Assembly: GCA_963970005.1 (NCBI GenBank)
Contig: CAXAMN010006447.1
Location: forward strand, 135,723-199,722
Reading direction: 5' to 3'
DNA length: 64,000 nt
Source of the DNA: Durusdinium trenchii
Lineage: Eukaryota > Sar > Dinophyceae > Suessiales > Symbiodiniaceae
The position numbers and the translations under genes are program-made. Within the stretch, counting starts at the first letter, position 1. Each line of letters opens with the position of its first letter. Of the stretch, positions 10,800-20,163 are shown piece by piece. The notes below the pieces were generated by a model that was not told the origin of the DNA, did no database searches, and was given only the letters and a program-made list of their open reading frames with translations.

Positions 10800-12015
10800 A
10801 CCAGGCGCTGCTGAGCCATCTCACGCGAAATGGCTGATCGGTGCGCCATATCGTCTAAGAGGTTCTCCACTGATTTTGCATCGCCCGACCTGAAACCAAG
10901 GGCAAATCAACACCCTGCTGAGCATGACTCGAAAGGTTGTGGGCTTTGCCACGAAGTCCATCTTAGTCTTGTCAAGGCACTGATATTTGGGTAGGGCACC
11001 CTTTGTCAATTCGGACCAATGGAGGAGGCGCAAGGGCGGCGCATCTGGACACTCCAAAATCCATAAGGCCTTGCTCTCCAGGCTGGCTTTGATAAAATAC
11101 CTTGATCAAAGAGTCACGCAAGTCAAAGCTCTTCTGCCTTTTTGCGTTTGGATTCTGCGCCTTGGAGGCCATTGCTCTTCGGTTGGAGGCCATTACTATT
11201 TCTGTTCACTGTTCGCTGATCGCTCTGCTGAGCTGCCGATTGGACAAAAGCTGGTGGACGTGGCGGCGCACACGGGCAACCCTCACCGCATGGTTCACGG
11301 TGGTACGAAGGAGGTAAACCTGAAAAAGCGGCACAGGAATGGAGAAAGTGCAAAAGGATTTCTTGAGGCCAGTGCGGTGGCTTGCCCTGGTGGCCCCGCA
11401 CAAGACCGAAGTTCCAAAATTGTAACTATGTGCAAGTACAAACTACTCTTCCGACCACCCCATAAGAAGGACTCTCCGCGTTTCAAGGCACGTTTGTCAT
11501 GGCGTCATTGGATAGCTGCACAGCATTTGCCATATCCACGAAAGCATTGACCTTCTTTGGAAGCTGTCTGGCGATGTACCAATGCACACCTGGGACAGCT
11601 TTCTTGCATGGATTATTGCGATGTCTCTCAACACTACTTCCCATGTGGTCATTCCACCAATTGCGCCTGGCAAAGACCAACCACCCAGGTGAGCGCGGCT
11701 CACTGTATAGGCATTGCGATCAATGCTCTCCAGGGACACCAACAATCGATGAAGCTTCCGCACCTGAAATAATAGGGAAGCAACTTCGAACAGCGCAACC
11801 AAATACACATGCCGCAACATGCAGGTTGAGTCAAGATCAAATACTGGGATCCAGATCTGTCAAAGCAATCGTTCGCCCAAGATATCCGGCCTCCGCAGCA
11901 GGCCTTGGGGCCTTAACGTGCTTGGTCAATAACATGTGCAGCTGTCGGGCCGTGTCCAGCCACAAGTCATCATCTGCGTCGATCAATGGCCTCAAGGGTG
12001 CATCCTGGTAGGGCT
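10800..12015 (-). CDS. Coding exons of an unrecognised minus-strand gene
   Basis: Minus-strand segments with consistent protein character: about 12,010-11,845 (LIDADDDLWLDTARQLHML, HVKAPRPAAEAGYLGRTIAL), 11,780-11,690 (FQVRKLHRLLVSLES), 11,650-11,500 (HWYIARQLPKKVNAFVDMAN) and 11,057-10,900 (LLHWSELTKGALPKYQCLDK). They alternate frame as expected for separate exons. I do not recognise the family. They lie just upstream of the WIDYCC gene on the same strand and could be its N-terminal half. Splice junctions were not resolved. Confidence 0.45.
11155..11200 (+). repeat. GGTTGGAGGCCATTGC repeat, locus 2
   Basis: Two copies of the dispersed 21-base unit (CTTGGAGGCCATTGCTCTTC, GGTTGGAGGCCATTACTATT) inside the minus-strand gene region. 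Confidence 0.75.
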
Positions 12016-12099
12016 GGATTCTCTTCGCATAACTGTAGCCTGAAACAGCTGAGTTTCAGAGCGCATCAGCTGTAGCAGCTATGGTCTACTGAGTCTACT

Positions 12100-13255
12100 C
12101 AACAGTCATGATCTTTGAATGGCAATGCTGACAGTTCTAGAACGACAGTCCAAGACTCTCTCCAAGCTGTCCATCTTCCGGTATCTGTAGATCTGGAGGC
12201 ATCGTTGACGTGTCCACCATACCTGAGTTGGGCCAGCTGAAAAACAGGCCGTCCTGATGGCATTTTGAGGTTTCTTTGTTGGGCCTTTTGCTGCTCTCTA
12301 TGCACCGCTCAGCCAAAGCACTATAGTGGCAAAAGTCACCGTGGACAAAATGATCACCACACCTTCTTTCAGCAGTCAAAGCTCTTTCACGCAGCTAAAG
12401 TTGGAGACAACTCATTGGCCGCCTATCGTTGAGTTCGTGATAGTCTCTTGCACCACCTTGACCCGAGCTTCCAATCCAAGCAAGGTGGTCCGACCATTGG
12501 CGCAACCTTGGGGGTCAAGGTTCAACACCTTGAGGGTGGTCAACTACAGTAACTGCACGCCGGCCGCCCGGAAACCAAGGAACGATCCAAGAACCATTTA
12601 CAACCAAGAGACCCCAATAGAATTCCCACCACTCCCTTTCAGTCTCGCATGGATCACCACTTGGAGAGCACGCAGAAATCCAAGGAAAGGTGGACAAGCA
12701 TCCTTGAGTGTCAGTCTGTCTTGGCTGCTCTGATTCTTGCTGGAGTGGCTAGCCGTCTGCCCAATGAGATGTAATATTGCAAGCTTTCTCGAACTGTGAA
12801 GAGGGGAGAGGGGAGCGTCCACCAAGTGTTAAAGCGTGTTAAGCTATATTCTCTCATACACAAGATTCAGATGCTGGTCTGCTCAACTTGGTTGTTCGAA
12901 CGGGCCGGGTGGGACTGGGACCTGCCAAGGAACGATAGAGCAAGAGGATGATGATAAACCAAAGTACCCGCAGCAAAGGAATCCTGCCAAAGAATCAAGT
13001 TTGTTCTTGTTTTGCATTTGCCTCACAAAATCTTGACACTCAAAGTCTCTCAAGCAGGCTGTATTCCAGTCCCGCGACCACCAGGAAATGCCGCAAAGAC
13101 CCTGCGGAAGGAGAGGCGCTTCTAAAAATGGAGACTGACCGTCTCAAATCCAGACCAAATCATGGCAAGCAGCAGCACAGCCCTAAAGGAGGTTTCCATG
13201 CATCCTCCTCAAAGGTTCATCCACAAAAAGAAACGCCCGCTAGTGGTGGGATTAG
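12100..13255. other. Mostly unassigned, scattered minus-strand coding-like pieces
   Basis: A short minus-strand segment near 12,500-12,430 reads GRTTLLGLEARVKVVQETIT and is coding-like, and 12,825-12,600 has an open frame. Nothing can be joined or named, and no RNA gene or repeat is apparent. Confidence 0.3.
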
Positions 13256-13258
13256 TGA

Positions 13259-14150
13259 TTAGGCACTAGGCCGGCCAGCCCGCCTGTACCATAGCCAATC
13301 ACGGACTTCTGGTATGCATTGCACAACGATGGTGAAGGACAAGAGGAGAGATGTAAAAATGGAGGCTGTCACCCAAAGCTTATCACCGATGGCCGCCTCA
13401 TCATAGAAGATCCTGTGCGCATGCAGGCGGGTGCGATCTGAAGCGGTCACCTCCAACGGGGGGTTCAGAAGTTCATAGCTTTCCGGATTCAGCCGAGATT
13501 CAAGAAGACCGTCTGTAGCGCACTTTGCTCGACATCTTCGAAAACGAAGCGCAAAAGTGCAATCCGCGCCTCTGAGAGTTTCCTTGGTCGAGTCATCAGT
13601 GATCAGGTTTTGCAGTTGTAAATGCAATGTCTCCATCATACATATGTTTTTGTTATGGGCCCACTCCGCAAGTCCGCTCCGTTGCATTTTCACTGGCACA
13701 CAGGCAATCACGCCACCACAAACCCCGCCAAGTCGCATTGCCCAAGAGCTCGAACCACCAAGCCGCTCCTCCACTGCGGGACGCACCGCATAGACCAAAA
13801 CCTAAGTCCAGTCCGATGAGGTCCAACTACCCTTCAGCGGTTATATATATATATCATATGTCTAAGGATCCGCCATGTTCTGCCTGGCTGCTAAATTGTC
13901 TGAGCCTCGCAAAGCAATGAAGGCACCTTGTACTAACAAGCGATCTCGCTCCTCAAAGCAATGGCAGAATGGGCGGAAGGTGCGCTGCTATGCCGCTATG
14001 CTTTCCAAGCCGTGCCTCTGGCGTCGTGGCTTTCTCATACTGACGCCAACAGGAAGCGATGACCAGGAGCTGCATGACGACTTGCATAAGGCCAACGCCC
14101 AAGCCAACTAGCCAAGCAGATACAAACCAAAGCTCAAAGTTGCACCTGTT
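13259..14150 (-). CDS. Predicted membrane protein, unrecognised
   Basis: Two minus-strand exons. The upstream one, about 14,150-13,990, reads CNFELWFVSAWLVGLGVG and MQVVMQLLVIASCWRQYEKA, a likely membrane segment followed by a basic tail. The downstream frame, 13,798-13,259 (179 codons with a stop), begins MVYAVRPAVEERLGG, has a small hydrophobic segment (MRLGGVCGGVIACVPV) and a convincing C-terminal membrane helix (LWVTASIFTSLLLSFTIVV). Between them lies a Cys/Arg-rich soluble part and an LHLQLQNLITDDSTKETLRG segment. It could be the end of a channel or transporter, but no family signature is visible. The junction between the exons is not resolved. Confidence 0.55.
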
Positions 14151-14159
14151 AGCAATGAC

Positions 14160-14515
14160 AGGAAACCTCAGTCAAGCAAACACAAGTATGTGAGACTCGA
14201 TTGGCTTCTTGGCCTACCGTGAAATGCCATGTCCCAGGCCTGCACATCATCAAAATATATAGTTGAAAACAGTTGCTCGAGCGACGACTACGAAGGTCTG
14301 CCCACTGTCCCAGAAAGAGTTCATGCAATCTGACAAGATTTTACTGTATATACGTGCGTCCATGCCCTGCCCTCACAATACAATCAAGACGAGGCTCGTT
14401 GCATCCTGGTACGTGTCAGTGAGGAGGATGAAAGAGCAAACTGCTCGAAACAGTAAACGCCAGCGGAATTGGTAGCAAAAGGACGCTGCGTGCCTAGCAC
14501 TGCAACAACTCTGGC
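14160..14515. other. No gene recognised
   Basis: No coding exon, repeat or RNA gene could be supported in this stretch. Confidence 0.35.
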
Positions 14516-14519
14516 CCGC

Positions 14520-14645
14520 TCCCCCCTCCCTACTTAAGGGAGAGGTAGCTAGTAGCTACTAGTACGCTACTACCTAGGACGCAGGATAGCTCACGCTTCT
14601 TCAAGGAAGCTCCCCAACTAAGGGCGGGAGGAGCTTGAAGAAGTG
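14520..14645 (+). repeat. Dispersed repeat with CTACCTAGGACGCAGG and a TTCTTCAAGGAAGC hairpin
   Basis: Contains CTACTACCTAGGACGCAGGA, then TTCTTCAAGGAAGCT and AAGGGCGGGAGG. A diverged copy at 51,650-51,720 has CTACCTAGAACGCAGAAGGG, TTCTTCGAGGAAGCTGGCAG and GAGGGCAGG in the same order. The centre TTCTTCAAGGAA is self-complementary. Confidence 0.65.
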
Positions 14646-15605
14646 CTTGCACTAATGATTTGGTTCCTAGATTTTTAGGGACACTTAAGTTATATGTCCA
14701 TACTCCACTTCAGCCAGGATTCTCTCCGCTGATTGTTCGCAGCAGTGTCAATGAAGTCACATTGGTGAGGCACATGTATAAGAACCAGGCTCCATGGATA
14801 TACCAAGGAAATCCATGGTCGCAACCTAGGTGCGGAGCTGACACCAATTGCGACAGGTCTCGCAGCAAAAGGCATTCGGTCAATAGTCCAGGGGCTTGTC
14901 ATCATTTGGTAGCCTGCTATCGGCAGCAACGCGGCCGCGCATAAATTGCAGAAATATTGGAGGCCTTGGTCTGGCCCATCGCTCGCAACGATGGAGGCCT
15001 TGCACTGAGAATTGTCGAATGGAAATATTGGGCTGGCCCTGATAGCCCTCTCGGGGAAACAACCATTGTTGCCCCTTCCGGTGCTCAGTCGAACCAGGCC
15101 GTCGTGATGGGATCAGGAAACACCTGAACGCCCTAGCTACAGCAAACAAACGACCATAGCAACCAGATTTCAGTCGCGAGGCCGAGAACCAGCCGTGCTT
15201 TACGGCTAGTCAGTCGCCGCAACAATTGCCGGGCCACCTGGCTTCGCTGGCAGAGGGGTCACATGACTATATATTCATTTCTCGCCAATCAATCCTCCTT
15301 GCAAAAAATACAACAGCATAGACCCAGATAGCTGGGCAAAATCCCACGACCTGTTGACATGCGACTGGCTGGAACAAGAATGTACGCAGCCTGCACAGCC
15401 AGCTTGCGGCGCCTCCACAGCGCGCACAATCAGCTGACACCAGCACCGGTGCGCTTTGCCAGCTGACAACACCGGCAGCGGCGCCAGCACCCGGTCTTAA
15501 ACGCGCGCTCAGCCAGCTCACCCAGGACCACAACACCAGCCAGCGCCAGCACCGACGCCCTTAACTCTACAAAGCGCGCGCAGCCAGCTCCTTCTTTGTT
15601 TGCAG

Positions 15606-15640
15606 CCAGAACCCCATAGCTATCCCTATTTGGTGAATAA
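15606..15640. repeat. Short hairpin repeat, copy 2
   Basis: AACCCCATAGCTATCCCTATTTGG, a diverged copy of the CCCCATAGC hairpin seen at 5395 and 16,297. Confidence 0.45.
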
Positions 15641-15643
15641 CAA

Positions 15644-15910
15644 CGTATGATCTTGCGCGTAAAGGTTTACGCGCACAAAAGTATGCGCGCAAACAGCAAA
15701 GCCCGTAGGTGCCGTTGGCCCAAGGCCAAGCAGTATCCAGCGCCACTATTGACTTTGTAGCATGCTTGAAGCAACGATCTGCAAAACGATAAGGCCGTAT
15801 GATCTTGCGCGTATAAGTTTATGCGCAAAAAAGTATGGGCACAAACGGCAAAGCCCGGCCACGCTCAAGCGACAACAACGTATGATGTTGCGTGCATAGG
15901 TTCATGCGGC
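15644..15910 (+). repeat. Three spaced copies of a GTATGATCTTGCGCG unit
   Basis: Copies begin at about 15,646, 15,797 and 15,880 (GTATGATCTTGCGCGTAAAG, GTATGATCTTGCGCGTATAA, GTATGATGTTGCGTGCATAG). Each is followed by an inverted partner, so the first reads TGCGCGTAAAGGTTTACGCGC, a near-perfect hairpin. The first two copies continue with CAAAGCCCG. The spacing is unequal. Confidence 0.75.
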
Positions 15911-16029
15911 CCATGACTGCTGGCACTTCATTGTCAGAAGCGGCGCTTGGTCGCCCTTCACTGCCGCAAGCGGCGGTTTGTTACCCGTCACTGTCAGAAG
16001 CAGCGGTTGTTATCACTTCACTGTCAGAA

Positions 16030-16255
16030 GTGGGCACCAGCACCAAGCACCGGTATACCGGCACCCAGCACCCGGCACCCTGCCTCCACCACGCGCACAG
16101 CCAGCTCACAGCACCGGCACCCAGCACCCAGCACCAGCACCGGCGCCCGGCACCAGCACCAGCAACCTGTCTCCACCACGTCCACACTCAGCTCACAGCA
16201 ACAGCACCGGCACCCGGCACCCAGCACCAGCACCGGCGCCAGCAACCTGTCGTCT
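16030..16255 (+). repeat. CACCGG/CAGCAC low-complexity tract
   Basis: Runs of CACC, CAGC and CACCGGC repeats, including two near-copies of CCTCCACCACG(C/T)(G/C)CACA...CAGCTCACAGCA. The open frames here on both strands are Pro/Thr/Ser or Cys/Trp/Gly strings of low complexity. The flanks carry the CCCCATAGC hairpin repeats. Confidence 0.8.
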
Positions 16256-16295
16256 CGAAAGCGCGCACGGGCAACTCACTGTTATTTGAAGTAAG

Positions 16296-16327
16296 AACCC
16301 CATAGCTTCGCTATCTGGGGAATTACC
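16296..16327. repeat. Short hairpin repeat, copy 3
   Basis: CCCCATAGCTTCGCTATCTGGGG, the most perfect of the three copies, with stem CCCC-ATAGC and loop TTC. Confidence 0.6.
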
Positions 16328-16953
16328 CATAACTTTGCTGACAAAAGTGGAAACAAGAATGTGTAGGGATCAGTCGTGCCCGCCACATTCGTGCCTGAAG
16401 GTGCAATTGTTGAAGCTGCTGAGGATCCTGCGACAAGAATACTGTGCAAATGGCTGGTGGAAACGCCGGCACAGAATGGGACAAGTGCGCGAAAGTCCGA
16501 TGCATGGAATATAAGAACTAATAAGAAAACCAAAAGGATCCAAAAGGGTAGATACAACTCAGATTCTCTATTCAGGGAGGGGCCAACGGATTCTGTGGTC
16601 CTCTTCTTGCTTGGTGCTGCCACTCAACCGCCCAAGGAATTTCTCCACAAAATCCTTGGAAGCGGGCATTTGTATACGTTCTTGCGCACCCCAACGGCCC
16701 ACCAATCAAAGACGCTTGGAGAACATCTCATGGCGAAAGGCTCAAAGGGAAATGATCAGCCAAACAGTTGACTCAGTCTTTAGCATCTTTTCACCCTTGT
16801 TCATCTGTCCTGGTCCCTCTTGTGCGGTCCAGGCATCCAACAAATCCATGCCTGGTGCTCGAGCATGTGCCTTGATGAAGGCAGGTGGCTGCTGCTCTAC
16901 TCGTGCCTCTCGAAGCTGCATTCACTGCACCCTCTCTGCACCCAGCCGTTAGC

Positions 16954-16958
16954 TTTTT
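16954..16958. repeat. Target-site duplication, left (TTTTT)
   Basis: Five T bases before the TG of the left LTR match five T bases after the CA of the right LTR. Poly-T is weakly informative by itself, but position and length fit copia integration. Confidence 0.75.
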
Positions 16959-17162
16959 TGTGAAATGTGCGCCGCACATCCATGAGGGTACTTGACATGA
17001 CCATTTGTCACCCTGCCGCCTCAAACCAAAGTGGTGGGGCGCTAGCCTTTCGACGCCAATGGCAACTGGAAAAGGTGCCGTGTGACCGCGGCATTCGAAC
17101 TACGACTTTTGCATCGGGACCTTGAGAGCCCGAACCCGGTGAGTTGCGCCCGCTTACCAACA
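16959..17162 (+). repeat. 5' LTR (204 bp)
   Basis: Starts TGTGAAATGTGCGCCGCACA and ends CGCCCGCTTACCAACA. It differs from the 3' LTR only by one extra G near 17,090 (GGTGCCGTG versus GGTCCGTG). On the minus strand its last part reads TTGGTAAGCGGGCGC, and 60 bases on AGTTCGAATGCC, resembling tRNA A and B boxes. Confidence 0.97.
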
Positions 17163-17163
17163 T

Positions 17164-17175
17164 TGGTAGCGGAGC
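17164..17175 (+). promoter_or_regulatory. Primer-binding site, initiator-Met tRNA type
   Basis: TGGTAGCGGAGC directly follows the 5' LTR and resembles TGGTATCAGAGC, the initiator-tRNA-Met primer site of plant copia elements. The tRNA of this organism is not in the window, so the match cannot be confirmed. Confidence 0.7.
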
Positions 17176-17190
17176 GCTGGACGCGCTTCG

Positions 17191-20163
17191 ATGCCAGGTG
17201 GTGATGGACCTACAACGAGCGGTCCTTCGACTACCTCTTCGGTGGCTGGTGGCACCATCGAGACTATGAAAGACACCTTCATCCCGGTCTTCAACAACAA
17301 GGTGGCGGACTACAGAGAGTGGAGACAGCGAATCATGCTGTACAAGAAGAAACTTGCCATCCAAGGCAAGGACAAGGAGGCGATACTGAACTTGCTCACG
17401 AGCTTGCATGGCACGGCCTGGAAGCAAGTTGAACACATGGTCGAGGCCGTCTCCGAGGCCTCCGACGGCTTTGAGAGAGCGCTCAAAGCACTCGATGTGG
17501 CATTCCAATACGACAGCCGGGTCGAAATGCCAAGGGCATTGGAGAAGTTTTTCTATCAGCTGAGCAGGAAGTCGGAGCAAACTCTTCTTTCTTACTGCAC
17601 GGAACACAGAGAGCAGCTGAGGGAGATAGAAAAACACGGGGTCAAAATACCTGACAGTGTCTCCGGGTGGATGCTCCTCCGAAGAAGCAACCTGACGCAA
17701 GAACAGAAACACCTGGTGCAATCTCAGGTGGGAGCCACACTGGAGCTGACTAAGGTGGAAGAGGCTATGTACTACCTCTACGGCCAGGATTACAAGACCA
17801 AAGGCGAGACACATCCTCGATGGAACAAGAACCTCATCAAGAAGCAACAAAGATGGCATCCAAGGAAACCTCAACATGGCTATACTGCTGAAGAATGTGA
17901 TCTGGACACCGAGGAGTACGAGGATGCATACCTCTTGGAGGACGAGCTCTACGAGGATGAGCAGGCCTTTGAAGAGTATGAGGACCCTGAGGCCACCTAT
18001 GGCAGCCCGGATGATGAGCTCTACTACCAGGAGGAGCCATGGACGGATGACTTCGACCCACAGCTGGAGGAAGCCTACGCCACGTACCTGGACGCAAGGA
18101 GACAGTTTGCCAGTCTCAAAGCTGCACGAGGCTACTATCCCGTCGTGGCCTTGACCGGCACAGCAGACCTTCCAGGTTCATCGAGTTCCTCAGCTACCAC
18201 GCAGCGACCCATCAGCAAGGGAGGAAAAGGAAAGAAGGGCAAGAGCAAGGGCAAGTCACCTCCACAAAAGGGGACAGCTCTTCAGCGTGGAAGAACAGCC
18301 CTGGACTCCACGCAGTGTTTCAAGTGTGGCCGATATGAACATGCAGCTGCCGATTGCCCTCAGAACAAGGGTTCACAGTCCCCCAAGCGTGCGAAAACGG
18401 AGACTGCCACTAAGAGCACTGGGCAAGCTTTCATGATGCACGACCTCAACCAGAAGGGGACCCCCATGTTGTCTGAGCAAGGCTGGTTTGGCCTTCAAGA
18501 TGGAGGAGCGAGCAGCATGGTCTGCGGCCACCAGACGCTGGTGAACATCATCGAGTACATGTATGATAAGGGAGTGCCTTTGGAGCGCTACACCTTCCAC
18601 CCGACCACCAAGCTCTTTGGTTTTGGAGGCGGTGCGATGCGCAAGGCCGAGTGGACTGTTCGCCTGCCGGTGTACGTCAATGGAGTTTCCGGCCTCATCG
18701 AATGCTTCCTGCTGGACGGTGCTACCCCTCTCCTTGTTGGAAGGCCCATCCTAAAGTCGCTCAAGGTGAAGGTGGACTGGGACCAAGACCTCATCAAGTA
18801 TGGGGATGCTGAATGGCAGTCTGCCGTTCGTGGAGAGAGAGGAGAATACTTGCTTCGACTGGATGATGGAGTACATGCCGATCCGAAGGGCGAGAATGTC
18901 TTCTTCGACCTGGTCACCACCGAGACCTACGAGAGGGTTCAGAGGACAGGAGTGATGCATTCCTCAACCTACACCTTGCTCCAGTACCTGGAGGCGACAG
19001 GCAGAGACCCACCAGAGCACTGCCTGCAGGCTGATGAGGAGAATGTCACTGATGCCGAAGCAGTTGAAGATCGCCCTGTAGCACCACACGATGAAGAGGA
19101 GGTTGCAGCAGTGAGGAAGGAGATCACGGATAAGCTGCTCAGAGGCATCCGTCTGCACCATGCCACAATGTTCGCTCACAGACGAACTGTCCTCGAGCAG
19201 GGCCTTCGAGCACATGAGCAAGGTGCGAAAGTCTTTTGGGAAGTATACTCTGGAGAAGCTGGTCTTTCGATGGAGATGCAGCGCAGAGGCTATACAGTCT
19301 TCAGCTTCGACATCAACACGGGCTGGGACTTTGACTACCCTGACCATCGCAACTCCTACTTCAAGCTTCTTGAGGACATTGCCCCGGACTTTGTGTGGAT
19401 TGCCCCGGCATGCAAGAAGTGGTCCAAGATGCAAGCACTGAACATGCTCACACAGGAACAAACCTTCGCTCTGCAGTGTGAACGAGACTATGAAGAAGCA
19501 GTGCATCTGAAGCTGGCCGAGAGAACCTTTGTCATCCAATACAACGAAGGAAGAGATGCTGGGATCGAGCACCCTGCATGGTCTAAGGCATGGGACACAC
19601 AAACCTGGAGCAATCTACCAGGATGGCCATGCCGACTCGACCAGTGCGTCTATGAGACAAAGATTGCAGGTGAGTACATCAAGAAGCCAACTCGCTTGCA
19701 GTTGACAAGCCCCTCGATGGTTGACATGCTAGCATGGAGATGCCCTGGAGATCACACACATCTCCAACTCGAAGGATCCCTACCAGGAGTTGGCTCACTG
19801 ACCAAAGCAGCAGGGGCCTATCAGCAGACTTTCTGCTACTGGATTGGAGAGGCTATCGACCTCCTCTACTATGAGCCTGAGGAGCTGGGCATGGCGACTG
19901 GTGAATATGACATGATGAGGAGTACACCCCAACCATTGCTGACCACCATCGTGATGATGAGCCCAATCAAAACTCTGCACAAACTACACCTCGAGGAGAT
20001 GCTCCATCTACAGATGGTCCTCGAGGAGGTCAACAACAGACTGGGGTACTTCAGCGCCTACAAGTTGCGGCTGACAGCCAACAGGCAAAGAGGACGATCA
20101 GCCGTCTTCATCGGAACCTGGGGCATCCTACGAATGCAGAGCTATGCCGACTGCTTACCATGA
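17191..20163 (+). CDS. Copia Gag-protease-methyltransferase-like polyprotein (990 codons)
   Basis: Residues 25-220 are a copia-type Gag helix region (YREWRQRIMLYKKKLAIQGK, then a UBN2-like stretch). An acidic Tyr/Glu-rich linker spans about 230-300 and a Lys/Gly-rich basic stretch about 330-365. The zinc knuckle is C376-X2-C-X4-H-X4-C389. A retropepsin-like segment has D437-GGASSMVC, where the usual D-S/T-G is D-G-G. Residues 680-890 look like a cytosine-C5 DNA methyltransferase fold: VFWEVYSGEAG for the SAM loop, FSFDIN with an acidic residue after strand 2, IAPACKKW with Cys741 in place of the usual PPC, and GIEHP near 791 in place of ENV. ATG at 17,191 is the first in frame and lies 28 bases after the LTR. 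The frame ends before the integrase zinc region, which continues in another frame. Confidence 0.9.
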   Translation: MPGGDGPTTSGPSTTSSVAGGTIETMKDTFIPVFNNKVADYREWRQRIMLYKKKLAIQGKDKEAILNLLTSLHGTAWKQVEHMVEAVSEASDGFERALKALDVAFQYDSRVEMPRALEKFFYQLSRKSEQTLLSYCTEHREQLREIEKHGVKIPDSVSGWMLLRRSNLTQEQKHLVQSQVGATLELTKVEEAMYYLYGQDYKTKGETHPRWNKNLIKKQQRWHPRKPQHGYTAEECDLDTEEYEDAYLLEDELYEDEQAFEEYEDPEATYGSPDDELYYQEEPWTDDFDPQLEEAYATYLDARRQFASLKAARGYYPVVALTGTADLPGSSSSSATTQRPISKGGKGKKGKSKGKSPPQKGTALQRGRTALDSTQCFKCGRYEHAAADCPQNKGSQSPKRAKTETATKSTGQAFMMHDLNQKGTPMLSEQGWFGLQDGGASSMVCGHQTLVNIIEYMYDKGVPLERYTFHPTTKLFGFGGGAMRKAEWTVRLPVYVNGVSGLIECFLLDGATPLLVGRPILKSLKVKVDWDQDLIKYGDAEWQSAVRGERGEYLLRLDDGVHADPKGENVFFDLVTTETYERVQRTGVMHSSTYTLLQYLEATGRDPPEHCLQADEENVTDAEAVEDRPVAPHDEEEVAAVRKEITDKLLRGIRLHHATMFAHRRTVLEQGLRAHEQGAKVFWEVYSGEAGLSMEMQRRGYTVFSFDINTGWDFDYPDHRNSYFKLLEDIAPDFVWIAPACKKWSKMQALNMLTQEQTFALQCERDYEEAVHLKLAERTFVIQYNEGRDAGIEHPAWSKAWDTQTWSNLPGWPCRLDQCVYETKIAGEYIKKPTRLQLTSPSMVDMLAWRCPGDHTHLQLEGSLPGVGSLTKAAGAYQQTFCYWIGEAIDLLYYEPEELGMATGEYDMMRSTPQPLLTTIVMMSPIKTLHKLHLEEMLHLQMVLEEVNNRLGYFSAYKLRLTANRQRGRSAVFIGTWGILRMQSYADCLP
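19231..19860 (+). other. Methyltransferase-like domain inside the copia polyprotein
   Basis: Seen: a Rossmann-type start (FWEVYSGEAGLSMEM), an acidic strand end (FDINTGWDFDYPDHRNSYFK), a candidate catalytic loop (PDFVWIAPACKKWSKM), a conserved HP loop (GIEHPAWSKAW) and a C-terminal LAWRCPGDHTHLQLEG segment. Known: C5 methyltransferases use FxGxG, a PC dipeptide and ENV motifs, and retrotransposon-borne methyltransferases have been reported in dinoflagellates. Inferred: this is a diverged member. The change PPC to PAC keeps the cysteine, and the change ENV to IEHP keeps the Glu, so activity is possible but not shown. Confidence 0.7.

Noticed and set aside
14690..14929. Minus-strand 79-codon frame as an exon
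   Set aside because: The plus strand is open for a similar length, with no motif or joinable neighbour.
15947..16305. Three overlapping plus-strand frames over 100 codons
   Set aside because: All are translations of the CACCGG/CAGCAC low-complexity tract.
17008..17877. 289-codon minus-strand open frame
   Set aside because: Lies exactly antisense to the copia gag frame and has no motif. A shadow frame.
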